DNA of 64,000 bases from Arabidopsis thaliana (GCF_000001735.4 NC_003076.8:14821835-14885834), one strand, 5' to 3'; shown: positions 9,598-20,201, counted from the first letter of the stretch. The notes: generated by a model not told the origin, from the letters alone. A program made the numbers and translations.

Positions 9598-12021
9598 CTA
9601 ATTCTTCTGTCTCTTCCTCGTTTGCTTCCCCTCAGCTGTAAACTCTTCCCCCTTATACTTGGAAGGTTTCCTTCCACGTTTTTTCCCAGATTCCAGAGTA
9701 GGACCAACATGCTTTCTCTTCTTCTTCGATATCTGCTTCTTCTTCTTCTTCTTCTTATCCTCTTCATCGGACTCATCGCTGCCATCACCTACAAAAATAT
9801 GTAACCAAACATGTAAGAACTATTGTGAAAGCATCACTACACAAAAGTTCAACAAAAACTCACTTAGAGACTCAATAGTTGGAGGTGCTGGGTCACGGCT
9901 TCCACTGTGAATAACCAAGGCCTTGCTCTGAGTATCCCTTGGCTGATAAGACGGTGGCACAAAATCAGCAGCTGAACCAGGACGCATATCTTCATAACGG
10001 GCTTTTTCTGCCTCTTTCTCAAGCTAATCTGCCACATATTCCTCTATTCCTTGTACTCTCACACAAATCCGCTTGATTTCGCTATCCATCACAGCAAGCT
10101 TGTCCGTGAGCTTGTCAAATCCTCTCTCCATAGCTTCCTTGAACGAGAGAATCGATGTCCCAGGGATTTCAGGTTCAGGTACAGCTGGAACATCATCAAC
10201 AGTTTCAATACGTCTACCATCAATGTCTGCTTGGTAGAGACTACGCCAAAAAATCTTCTTTTTCTCTACGATAAGCCTCTCTCTCCAGCTATCAACAATT
10301 GGATCGATATATCCAATACCATCATCAACATGCTTCTCTACAACGCGTGACAACATTTTTCTCTCATCCATATCAGGTTCCAAGATGCTTGAAATATCCT
10401 GTCAAGTAAACATATATTTCAAACACCACAAAGATTATAAACATAGATTTCAAGAGAACAAAGCTAACCATTATATCTCCAAGTGCTTCATTTATTTCTT
10501 CCAAAGTAAATCCCTTCATGCAACTTTCACTGAACTTGTGCTTGCACATTCTTGGACGTTCCTTGTCTGCAGGTACAGCTTCTCTAAATCTCTTCCCAAG
10601 CTGCAGAATGCACTCAAATGCCAGAATCTAGACATAAAAGTAAATGCAAGTTCACAATAACAAAATTTAGCCACTCATATAATTTACTCGACTACTTACC
10701 TCAAGTAGAGTAATAAATCCATAAAAAGCAGTCTGTGCCTTGGGTTTCACCACACCTTTCATGTTCTTCATTACTCTCCGCACCCCTTCCATACACTGCT
10801 CAAAGGAAAAACGTCCCCACGGGAATGTCTCACAAGCTCTGATATTATCCACAATCCTAAGCAGCAACTCCTCTATCTTCGAATCCCCTTTAGAATCAGC
10901 TTTCATAACCTTAGCTAAGAATAACAGAATTGCCAACTTCAACCTAGCAGTAGACTTCTCACTCTTAAACTCTTCCAGCTTCTCTTCCACGTCTTTAATC
11001 TTGATGTCCTCAGTCCTTTTAAACAACTTCTCAACAAACTTCAAACTGCCTAAAGTCTTATAGTTTTTTGGGTACTCACGGCAGTTCAAACCGGTCAACA
11101 ATGCATGCTCTTTAATTAAGTACCTTATAGGTACTCCATTGACAACAAACCAACACTCTCTCGCCAATTCTGTCTTAGCCGTGCGAACCATAAGCATCCA
11201 CATGCCTTGAATCATGTGATTTGGCTCCTTAGGCATGTGGAATATGTGCTTAAATTGGTCATGATTCTTAAACCACTTCAGTTCTGCATCCAAAGTCTCT
11301 ATAAATTCCACTGTTTGTACCAACTGACACCTCGTTCCTATCTTACACACCTTCGTGTAGGTAGTTGGATCAAAGTACATAACTTCTGGCGGCAATGGTT
11401 GATTATCATCATCATCATCATCATCATCCTGCATATTCTGCGGTAGGTTATCGTCATCACCATCCTGCATATTCTGCGGCAGGTTATCATCATCACCATC
11501 ATCCTGCATATTCAATTCAAAATACTTTCAATTCCACATTAACTACCTAGTTGTACTACTTGTTCCTGAATGACCATTCACAAATTTACGACCTAGTTGT
11601 ACTACTTGTTTTATCTGAAGCACCATTCACAAATCCAATCATTTACCAATGCATAATATCCTAAAACGAGCCTAATCCAAAAAATAACGGTCTTCTCTCA
11701 TACCTTATTTGCTCCATCATCATGTTGAACAACTGCATTCGTTGCCTCCTCTTCTTCTGCACAAGAATCGGCATTTGGGTCTGAAAGATCGTCAATTGAA
11801 TCCCATGCGACGGCGTTTGAATTACCCAAATCGGCGGCGTCACAATCGCCGGTTGTAGGCTGAATTTCTCCGGCTTCCTCTTCTGTTGTTAGAAGCTCTA
11901 CGCCTTCTTCATCTCTTTGGGGAATCTCGGCGGCGGTCTCTTCGACTGATGGAGGAATTTCGCCGGTCACTTCAACCCTAGTTGATTCATATTCTCCAGA
12001 TGAGTCTTTTACTCTATCCAT
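9598..12021 (-). pseudogene. DUF1985-type MULE accessory gene, one premature stop
   Basis: Five coding exons on the minus strand (11704-12021, 10700-11503, 10469-10627, 9864-10398, 9598-9788) join in phase to about 668 codons with good GT-AG sites. Exon 1 is acidic. Exon 2 starts with Asp-rich repeats encoded by a GAT run, then a DUF1985-like domain (FIETLDAELKWF, WFVVNGVPIRYLIKEHALLTGL, RFSFEQCMEGV). Exons 3-4 hold FTLEEINEALGDI and a predicted coiled coil. The last exon is Lys/Arg-rich and nuclear-localisation-like. One TAG at 10024-10026 interrupts an otherwise open gene. DUF1985 is typical of plant MULE-encoded proteins, some fused to ULP1 proteases, but no protease is present here. By position and layout it could correspond to a VANDAL VanB/VanC-type accessory gene. 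This is analogy, not shown. Confidence 0.75.
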
Positions 12022-12426
12022 TGGAAAATAAATTTGCGGATATGAAAGAGACAAAGACGAACGAAAACGGAGAAGAAAGAAGAAGAGAAGAGATTGATTT
12101 TTCCGGTGAAATTGGTGTCGTCGGAGACGAGAGAAGACGACGACGGAGAGAAGAGGAAGAAGTCGAGAAGTTGAAAAGGGGAAGAACATTTTTTACTTAG
12201 GTTTTTTCTGTAGTTTCTAGGGTAAATAATATAACTGGGGCGAATATTTACATTTTTTATTGGTGCCTAAATCTAACAAATTAAGTTTTCTTGTAGTTTT
12301 CGTGGTTTCGCAAGAGTTTTTCGTCCTTTCCTCATTTTTCGATTTTAATAAAAATCAATAATATTATTCCAAGAATGGCACGAGTGATTATTTCTTCTCA
12401 AATAGTGGCATAAGAGGTGAGCCTTC

Positions 12427-12435
12427 CAAATTCTT
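12427..12435. repeat. 9-bp target site duplication of the MULE, right
   Basis: CAAATTCTT, an exact copy of 4474-4482. It lies 67 bp upstream of the ATG of the first DUF577-type gene. Confidence 0.85.
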
Positions 12436-12502
12436 CAACCCTTAAACCCATTCATTTTCTCCAGAAGATTCTGAGACGAAGAGGCAAAATTTTCTCGGGA
12501 AA

Positions 12503-14380
12503 ATGGCAATGGAAGAATCCGATTCCGGTGAAACAGCAACGGCAAAAATTTCGTCTCTTACGTTGAAATCTAGGGCTATACTTGCGACTCCAAGCAACGA
12601 AGAAATAGCGATTATCGTCGAACAAGTCTATACACCTCAAGAATCCGACGAACACAAATCAGCGCGAGCTCTGTTCGATTTCTGCGTCTCTACTTTCCCA
12701 AATTGCTTAACCCTAAAGCTTCTCACGGTGTATCGATTTTCTTCCGACGACGATTTCCGATTACGATCGATCTGTCTTCTAACTGAAACTCTAAAAGCTC
12801 AGCGATTCGAACTCTCTCTTGTCACTCTCCATGAAATCAAACCACTTCTGATTTCTTGCTTGACAATGCAAAACCCTAAATATTGTGACTCAAAGATTGT
12901 GAGAATCATTGTTTCTTTAGTAGCTGATAAAGTTGGTGTCTGGGAAGAGATGAGTGATTGTATACTCTCACTTGTTGTCAATGATCCGATTAGGGCTTTT
13001 GAGGTCTTTATCCAATTGCCATCATCACTCTACGGAGAATTCATTTACCGGTTTCTGCAGAATTTTCTTGATGAAGTTTACAAGATTTTGCTTCGTCCTG
13101 TGGAATATGAAGTTGAAGTTTGGATCTTGGCTTTGAAATCTGCTGTTAAAATGGGGATTTTGCTTATGGATTCAGAAATGAGATTTGATTTGACAAGAGA
13201 CATTCTTCACATTGTTTGGAAATGTTCTCTTGATGTTGTGTGGAATGATATGGAAGAAGAGTTTCTGCTAAATGGACTTGATTCTCTTGAGATTTTCTTG
13301 GTGGAAGACGCGAACAAGTTTAAGTGGAATAGTGATCAATGCAGGTTTGTGGCAGAGTTTGCGTTTAAGATTTCAGATATCGGAAAAGAGGCCAAGGAAG
13401 TTGCTTGGAAGATCTATCGAATGGTTACAAAGCTGGATAAGTATGTGCACAATCCAGCTTTCGAATTTAGCCCTTTTCGCAATGAGAATAAATATCTTGG
13501 AGTAGATGATGTTTGTGACTTAGAAGACATTTTGGATGCTTTATCTCCAGTGGAAATCATGAGAAAGGTTTCAGTAGGTCAAGTTCCTAATAGGTTGAGA
13601 GAGATAGCTATCACGAGACTTTATGAGTTATTTTGTGATCACACTGCTGGGAAAGGGGATATAAGTATTTCAGAGATTAGAGAAATCCAGCCGTTGCTCA
13701 TCTCTTGCCTTGCAGAGATAGGAATTCCTGAGAGCACGTTTAAGATTCTCTGTCAGGTGGTGTTCCATGTTTTACATGAGTTGTCTAGCTACCAAGAGGA
13801 CAACTGGTTTGGTCTATGGGACTACATTGCAACAGAAAGCAAAACAGAGTTCATGAAGACAGTTTATATCTTCCAGTGCTTAACAATGCGGCTCGATGAT
13901 AAAGAGTTTGTGATTCATGCGATTAATAATCTTCTTCCAGAGATTCACAGACACCTAAACCCACCAAGAGACTTGTTGGTAGATGAAAATTGCTGGGTCT
14001 TGGCGTTTACGGGTGCGTTCTGTGCAGCAATTCACTTGATAGAGATCTCAAGTCATGCTCAATACTTGAAGGAGATTGCATATAAGATGATAGATTCAGT
14101 GAGGGAGCTTGTGGGAAGAGGAATGGAAGTTGAGCTTGTGAGGAGAGCTTTCATAAATATGGAAAGCATTGTGGAGAAACAATATGACTGTTACACTACT
14201 AGTGACTACAGATTCGTTAAGGGTTTGGTTTGGAAGCTCTATGCAATCAAAGACATCAGCGTGGAAACTCAGTGTGTGTTGTGGAGAATCAACGTGATTC
14301 TGGAAAAAGTGCAGGAGGTAAAAGAGCTCCCAAAGAGTGACCTTGATTGGCTGAACCAACCCGAGACTTTAGGCAATTGA
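12503..14380 (+). CDS. DUF577-family protein, copy A (625 aa)
   Basis: Intact single-exon gene of a family I recognise as the Arabidopsis DUF577 group. Its function is unknown. The protein is helix-rich, without signal peptide or membrane segment, and looks like ARM/HEAT-type repeat protein. Family landmarks are LKLLTVYRFSS, LHEIKPLLISCLTMQ, KAFEVFIQLP-like FEVFIQLP, then a second half with EIREIQPLLISCL, TVYIFQCLTM and CWVLAFTGAFCAAIHLIE. The ATG sits in the leader TTTTCTCGGGAAAATGG shared with copy B, which supports this start. It is the most divergent copy. Its upstream DNA has been replaced by the MULE ending 76 bp before the ATG, so its promoter may now lie partly in the transposon. Confidence 0.85.
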   Translation: MAMEESDSGETATAKISSLTLKSRAILATPSNEEIAIIVEQVYTPQESDEHKSARALFDFCVSTFPNCLTLKLLTVYRFSSDDDFRLRSICLLTETLKAQRFELSLVTLHEIKPLLISCLTMQNPKYCDSKIVRIIVSLVADKVGVWEEMSDCILSLVVNDPIRAFEVFIQLPSSLYGEFIYRFLQNFLDEVYKILLRPVEYEVEVWILALKSAVKMGILLMDSEMRFDLTRDILHIVWKCSLDVVWNDMEEEFLLNGLDSLEIFLVEDANKFKWNSDQCRFVAEFAFKISDIGKEAKEVAWKIYRMVTKLDKYVHNPAFEFSPFRNENKYLGVDDVCDLEDILDALSPVEIMRKVSVGQVPNRLREIAITRLYELFCDHTAGKGDISISEIREIQPLLISCLAEIGIPESTFKILCQVVFHVLHELSSYQEDNWFGLWDYIATESKTEFMKTVYIFQCLTMRLDDKEFVIHAINNLLPEIHRHLNPPRDLLVDENCWVLAFTGAFCAAIHLIEISSHAQYLKEIAYKMIDSVRELVGRGMEVELVRRAFINMESIVEKQYDCYTTSDYRFVKGLVWKLYAIKDISVETQCVLWRINVILEKVQEVKELPKSDLDWLNQPETLGN

Positions 14381-14796
14381 GTTTTTTTTTTTTTTTCTTC
14401 ATAGTTTGGTTTGTGTAGGAGAAGAAAAGAAACCTATGTTCCTAACTCTCATATCTACTGCTTTCTTGTCTACTGTTTTTTGTAAATAGCCCTTACGTGA
14501 TGAACAAAATAATGATCGCAAACGTTCGGTTCAGAAGTTTGGAAATTTGTTTGGGAGTAAAAAAAACTTAAGAAGCGAAGTTATATCAGATTTGGTTATT
14601 CTCAAATTAACACATTGATATGGGTTGATTTACGCTCGGTTCAGATTAAAATCATACCGAGTTATTTCAGCTAAATTCCGGTTAATTCCGGTTTATTGCC
14701 AGTTTCGTAATAATAAAACTCTTATAACCAGCTCCGGTTTAAACCCATCTTCTAGAAAAAGATTCTCAGACACAGAGCTCAAATTTTCTCGGGAAA
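14381..14796 (+). promoter_or_regulatory. Intergenic region and probable promoter of copy B
   Basis: Holds a T-tract after copy A and, at 14675-14696, ATTCCGGTTAATTCCGGTTT. This motif recurs upstream of copies C and G. The leader CTCGGGAAAATGG precedes the ATG of copy B. Confidence 0.45.
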
Positions 14797-16674
14797 ATGG
14801 CAGAATCCGATCCCGAAGGAATCGCAATGGCGGAATCTTTGAATCTTCAGTTGAAAGGGAGAGAGATTCTTGTGAGTGAAAGCCATGAAGAACTAGCGAT
14901 GATCGTCGATAATCTCTTTAAGCGTGAAGACTCCGAAGAATATAAAACATCGCGAGCTCTGTACAAGTACTGCGTCTCTTATAACCCAGGTTGCTTAGCC
15001 GTAAAGCTTCTTAAACTCTATCAATATTCTTCTAATGCCGTTCTCAGATTACGATCAATCTATCAACTCTCCGAAACTCTCACAGATTTGAGAAATCGCA
15101 ACTTCAAACTATCTCTCGACTCTCTCTATGAAATTAAAGGGGTTTTGATTTCATGCTTGACAATGGAAGAACCCAAAGAATCTGAAATCAAGATCCTTAG
15201 AAAAATCGTGTCTTGTGTAGCTTACAATGTTGTGGAGTTGCATAAAGGCAAATGGGACGAGCTTGGTGATTGTATCTTAACGCTAGTGAATAGCAAAGAA
15301 CCTGTCAAGGCCTTTCACGTCTTTATCGATTTGCCACCAGTCTACAAGAGTTTCATAGACAAGTTTAAGCACAAAATCTTAGATGAAGCTAGTAATGTCT
15401 TTCTTGATCCTTATAGAGTTGAAGATTGGAGCTTGGCTTTACAAGTTTTTGTTAAAATGTGGATTCAGCTTGTGGATACAAAGATGATGTTGGTGTTAAT
15501 AAAGGCGTTAATGGAGATTCGGATTACATCTGTTGTGAATTCAGTGAAGAAGCTAGTGGAGAAGGAAAGAGAAGAGTTTTTGGTAAGAGGGCTTGAAGAT
15601 TTCGAGAGATTCTTCTCGCGAGAGATGAATCTGTATAAGTATAGTAAGGATCAATGCCATTTTGTGTTGGATTTAATGGTCAAGATCGAAGGAGTCGGGA
15701 CACATTTGACCAAGGAGGTTGTGGGGAAGATCAAAATGCTGGTTACAGAACCGGAGAAACCACAGGATGATGATCTTAAGTATAGTAGAGAAGAGTTTGA
15801 CCGTGGCTGGTATGATCATTTGAAGAGTTTATCTTCACTGGAAGTGTTAAAGATCTTTGCTTCCTCTGATCTTGAAGATAGGTCCAGAGAGATGGCAATC
15901 AGACGACTCAATGTCTTACTATCTGATAACACTTCAGAAAAGGTGGAAATAGGCATTGAAGAGATGAGAGAACTGCAACCATTGCTTATCACTTGCTTAA
16001 AGGAAGAAGGAGTCTCTTTCAGTATGTTCAAAGTCCTAGCTGAGGTGGTGAACCATGTTGCATATGAGATGTTGATCTGCCAAGAGGAGACATGGTACGA
16101 TCTACGCGATTATATAGCATCGAGTACAACAGAGTTTCAGAGAGCGGTTTATATCTTCCAATGCTTAACAATGGATTTTGATGATGAAAAGTTTTTGTAT
16201 CCTGTGATGGATAGCCTTTACCAAGAGATAATCACAAGGCTAGACCCACCAAGAGAGGTGTTGGTAGACAACAGTTGCTGGGTTTTTGCGTTTACGGGTG
16301 GCTTCTGTGCAGCAGTTCGCTTGATAGAGGACCCAGGTTACGGTGACGACGTTAGTGAGATTGCATATAAGATGATAAATTCTGTGAAAGAGCTTGTGGA
16401 AAGAGGAATGGAAGTTGGGCTTGTGAGGAGAGCTTTCAGAGATGTTGAAATCATTGTGAAGGACCAATTGGAATGGTACAGTACAAGCGAATACAAACTC
16501 GTTAAGGGTTTGCTTTGGAGACTCTATGCAATCAAAGGCATGAGATGGGAAAGTAAGTTTGTGTTGTGGAGAATCAACGTGATTATCGATAGAGGAGTGA
16601 AAGAAGAGGAGAAAGAGCTGCCACAGAACGAGTCTGATTGGCTGAACCGTACTGCTGATGAGAAGATTAAATAG
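14797..16674 (+). CDS. DUF577-family protein, copy B (625 aa)
   Basis: Intact single-exon member of the cluster, function unknown. Two homologous halves are visible. Residues about 100-180 (SLYEIKGVLISCL, IVSCVAYNVVELHKGKW, KAFHVFIDLP) resemble residues about 380-460 (EMRELQPLLITCL, VVNHVAYEMLICQEETW, RAVYIFQCLTM), an old internal duplication. The conserved C-terminal block reads VDNSCWVFAFTGGFCAAVRL, then MEVGLVRRAF, LVKGLLWRLYAIKGM and LWRINVI, closing with ESDWLN. The first ATG aligns with copy A. A second in-frame ATG ten codons on matches the start of copy D. Copies C and D are its closest relatives. Confidence 0.88.
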   Translation: MAESDPEGIAMAESLNLQLKGREILVSESHEELAMIVDNLFKREDSEEYKTSRALYKYCVSYNPGCLAVKLLKLYQYSSNAVLRLRSIYQLSETLTDLRNRNFKLSLDSLYEIKGVLISCLTMEEPKESEIKILRKIVSCVAYNVVELHKGKWDELGDCILTLVNSKEPVKAFHVFIDLPPVYKSFIDKFKHKILDEASNVFLDPYRVEDWSLALQVFVKMWIQLVDTKMMLVLIKALMEIRITSVVNSVKKLVEKEREEFLVRGLEDFERFFSREMNLYKYSKDQCHFVLDLMVKIEGVGTHLTKEVVGKIKMLVTEPEKPQDDDLKYSREEFDRGWYDHLKSLSSLEVLKIFASSDLEDRSREMAIRRLNVLLSDNTSEKVEIGIEEMRELQPLLITCLKEEGVSFSMFKVLAEVVNHVAYEMLICQEETWYDLRDYIASSTTEFQRAVYIFQCLTMDFDDEKFLYPVMDSLYQEIITRLDPPREVLVDNSCWVFAFTGGFCAAVRLIEDPGYGDDVSEIAYKMINSVKELVERGMEVGLVRRAFRDVEIIVKDQLEWYSTSEYKLVKGLLWRLYAIKGMRWESKFVLWRINVIIDRGVKEEEKELPQNESDWLNRTADEKIK

Positions 16675-17212
16675 AAAACCAGTTCTTTTGGTGTATAGTC
16701 TGAAATTGTGTAGAGTCTATTTTTAGGTGTATAGTTTGCATTGGAGAAGAAAATAGTAAATAACTAAGAGTGAAAGAAAAATGTACTTAGTTCTTAAAAC
16801 ACTTCAATAACAGCTTCCCATTTTTCTCTTCAATACACACTTTTTATCTTGAGAGTTCACTGAAAGAAACTCTTAGCTACAACATCTAAATTCAGAACAT
16901 CAACATCAGGACAAGCTCAGCTTTGGCCTCTATCAGAAGAGATATGTTTTCTGAAGTCTTCTTCATTAAGCTTTAAGTTAGGACTCTGTTCTTCTATTAT
17001 CTTAATCCGTTTGTGCTATTCTTAAAATGAGAGATTTGGTTGAATATTTTCACGAAACGATATACAAAATATACAAAATATTTTCACTTGATACAAGAAA
17101 ACATTATGCGTTATGCAATACTTAGAAAATAAACATCTATAACAACATATTAAAGTTCTTACAAGAAGATGAAAAAACAGTTTCACACACTCTCTTGACA
17201 TGATCTTTGTTA
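16675..17212. other. Intergenic DNA, no gene seen
   Basis: 3' flanks of copy B and of the convergent MADS-box pseudogene. AT-rich, with no further coding potential that I can support. Confidence 0.5.
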
Positions 17213-18060
17213 TCAGAGATACATCGAGTTGTCGATAAGAAGGTTGTTGTTGGTAATATCACTCGTGAACAGGTTCTGATCATAACCACAAAGAACATTC
17301 GGCATCAACCCATAGTTGTTATTCACCGATTCTTGGAGAGCAGAGTAATCTTGTGTGTTTGAGACAAAAGAATGTTGGAAGTTGTTGTTGTTCATAAACA
17401 TGTTCTGATCATAACCACAAAGCTCTTGCTTCATCAAACCAGATTCTTGTAGTAACTCTGAGAAATCCTGATTGAAGTTTTATGCAGTCACTGGGATCTG
17501 AGACATAGTATTGTCTCCATGGTTGTACAAAAACAGCGTGAACTGGCTAGGGTTCAAAGATTGGTTCAGAGAATATATTGATGCTAAACTCTGATGATCC
17601 AGTTTTGTCTCCTTATGTTTCTGCGACTCAACAAAACGAATCCTTTCTTGGACTTTAGAGACATGAGGTTCTAAGGACTGAATCAGTTGAGAAATTTGGT
17701 CATTAAAGTAATGATCAGCGATTGGAGACTTTAAAACATTCACGTTCTTCAAACAAGTCTTCAAGTCATCATTGTCCGTTATCATTGCTTTCTTCTCCAA
17801 ATTCGTCTTGTCCTTCTTCTTGTTCAGGAAGTCATAAAGAGTAACACTTTTCTTCCTTCTCAAGGCTTCGTTTAATTGACTATACCTGAGAGCAATGTCT
17901 TCCACTTTCTCTCGCTCCTTAGGCCATGTCTTGAGTTCTCCGTCCGGTCCGTAATAGATGACGCAGGCTTCGATATCACAGAGTATGCAAAGCTCTGAGC
18001 CTCTGAAGCTTTCTTGAAGATGGTCTCAAGTCTATTGCTCAAACTTGTAGAAGCGAGTGA
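17213..18060 (-). pseudogene. AGL105: Type I MADS-box relic (AGL105-like)
   Basis: The minus strand encodes the second half of a type I MADS domain (LETIFKKASE, then LCILCDIEACVIYYGPDGEL) and a typical tail (WPKEREKVEDIALRYSQLNEALRR, HHQSL-like Gln/Asn-rich repeats, GYDQN repeated twice). Three defects are seen. The basic N-terminal part of the MADS domain and a start codon are missing. An 8-bp near-repeat (GCTCAGAG after CTTCAGAG) shifts frame inside the domain near 18000. An in-frame TAA lies at 17480-17482, after which the frame continues to 17213. Full MADS domains bind CArG DNA as dimers, and this one should not. The symbol rests on my recollection that AGL105 lies in this gene cluster. 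Splicing around the lesions is possible but not evident. Confidence 0.75.
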
Positions 18061-18308
18061 ATTTGAGAGTTAGGTTTAGGAAACCCTTAAGACATATCAT
18101 ATATATTTATAGACTTTGGATTTGGGCTTGTTGGGCCAACTTATACTATGGGCTAGTCCCAAATAAAAACAATGTTCGGATATTTTTGGAGTTAATTAAA
18201 TTTCGGTTAATTCCGGTTTATAGTTTGTTAAACCCTTAAACCCATCTTCTCCAGAACAAAACCGAAAAGAAATCTTCTCGGAAAAAATCCGAATCCTGAG
18301 AAATCGCA

Positions 18309-20152
18309 ATGGAGGAATCTTCTTCGAATCTTCCGTCGAAAGCGAGAGAGATTCTTGTGAATCCAACCAACGAAGAAATAGCGATGACTTTGAATCAACT
18401 TTTCATGCGTCAAGACTCTCAACAATATCAAAGATCGCGTATTTTGTACAATATCTGGGTCTCTCATAACCCATCTTCCTTAACCCTCAAGCTTCTTATG
18501 GTCTACCAATCTTCTTCTTCCAATAGCGTTCTCAGATTCAGATCAATCTATCAACTCTCCCAAACCCTAACCGATGTCAAGTTCAAACCCTCTCTCGACT
18601 CTCTCTTTGAAATCAAAGGGGTTTTGATTCCATGCTTGACAATGAAAGATACCAAAGAATCTGACTTCAAGATCCTTAGAAAAATCGTGTCTTGGGTAGC
18701 TTACAATGTTGTAGTGTTGCATAAAAGCAAATTTCACGAGCTTAGCGATTGTATAATCTTGCTCGCAGAAAGAGAACCTGTCAAGGCTTTTCATGTCTTC
18801 ATCGATTTGCCACCAGTTTACAATGAGTTTATTGATAAGTTGTTGGAGACGATTTTACAGAGAGCTGAGAGTGTCTTGCTTAGTCCAGTTAGAGCTGAAG
18901 ATTGGAGCTTGGCATTTCAAACTTTTGTTAAAATGTGGATTCAGCTTGTGTATACAAAGATGGAAGCCAAGAAAGTGATGGAGTTAATGGTGGCTCGGCT
19001 TTCGACTGTTGTGAAATCAGTAATTGAGCTGGTGAATAAGGAAGAGGAAGAGTTTTTGGTACAAGGGCTTGAAGATTTTGAGAGGTTCTTCTCACGAGAG
19101 ATGAGTCTGTATCATTACACTAACGATCAATGCCATTTTGTGTTGGCTTCTATGATTGAGATGGAAGGAGTAGTTAGAGGAACTGAGGCCAAGGAGATTG
19201 TGAGGAAGATCAAAATGTTGGTTACAGAACCGGAGATCAAACCACAGGATGGTTTTAAGTATCGTAGAGAAGAGTTTGATCGTGGCTGGTATGATTGTTT
19301 GAAGAGTTTATCTTCGTTGGAAGTGTTAAAGATCTTTGCTTTTACTCAACTTGAAGATAGGTCCAGAGAGATTGCAATCAGACGAGTCAACGTCTTACTA
19401 TCTGATCACTTTTCAAAGAAGGCACGAATTGGTATTTCAGAGTTCAGAAAACTCAAGCCATTGCTCATCTCTTGCCTTAAGGAAGGAGGAATCTCTGACA
19501 GTATGTTCAAAGTCCTAGGTAGGTGGTGAACCATGTTGCGAATGAAACGTTTGTCTTTCAATATGAGACATGGGATGATCTTCGTGACTATTTGGCATCA
19601 CAAAGCGAAACAGAGTTTCAGAGAGCAGTTTATGTTTTCCAGTGCTTAACAATGCCACTTATTGATGACGATTTTTTGAATCCTGTGATGGAGAATCTTC
19701 TCCCAGTGATAAGCACAAGGCTAGAGCCACCAACAGTGTTGTTGGTAGATAACAGTTGCTGGGTCTTGGCGTTTACGGGTGCCTTTTGTGCGGTTATTCA
19801 CTTGATAGATGACCCAGATTATGCTGAATCCCTTAAGGAGATTGCATATAAGATGATAGATTCAGTGAGGAAGCTTGTGGAAAGAGAAATGGAAGTTGGG
19901 CTTGTGAGGAGAGCTTTCAGAGATGTGGAAACTATAGTGAAGAAACAACTGGAATGGTACGGGAAGTTAGAATACAAATTGGTTAAGGGACTGCTTTGGA
20001 GACTCTATGCAATCAAAGGCATGAAATGGGAAAGTAAGTTTGTGTTGTGGAGAATCAATGTGATTGTTGAGAGAGGAGTGCATAAAATAATGCTTAAAGA
20101 GCTGCCAAAAGATGATGAGTTTGATTGGCTGAACATACATGATGATGATGGC

Positions 20153-20201
<49 letters not shown>

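Larger units (their letters stand above)
4483..12426 (+). mobile_element. Mutator-like DNA transposon (VANDAL/KI-MULE type), nearly complete
   Basis: The 7944-bp element is bounded by identical 9-bp duplications (4474-4482, 12427-12435). Its ends are only weakly inverted. Both begin GAA and share TTATGCCACT at the same distance (13 bp) from each end, followed by a T- and A-rich stretch. Long terminal inverted repeats are absent, as in VANDAL-type MULEs. Inside are a MURA-type transposase (plus strand), a GRF-like zinc-finger gene (plus) and a DUF1985-type gene (minus), with tandem arrays at 8455-8580 and 9255-9426. The exact duplication indicates a fairly recent insertion. The transposase and the DUF1985 gene each have a reading-frame lesion, so this copy is probably not autonomous as it stands. 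Confidence 0.88.

Noticed and set aside
9552-9910. Short frames on both strands at the end of the DUF1985-type gene
   Set aside because: They are other-frame shadows of the Lys/Arg-rich last exon. The frame-consistent exon is 9598-9788.
12022-12189. Upstream extension of the DUF1985-type gene beginning MFFPF
   Set aside because: The CT-rich stretch looks like 5' UTR. The ATG at 12021 is followed by the acidic region typical of these proteins.
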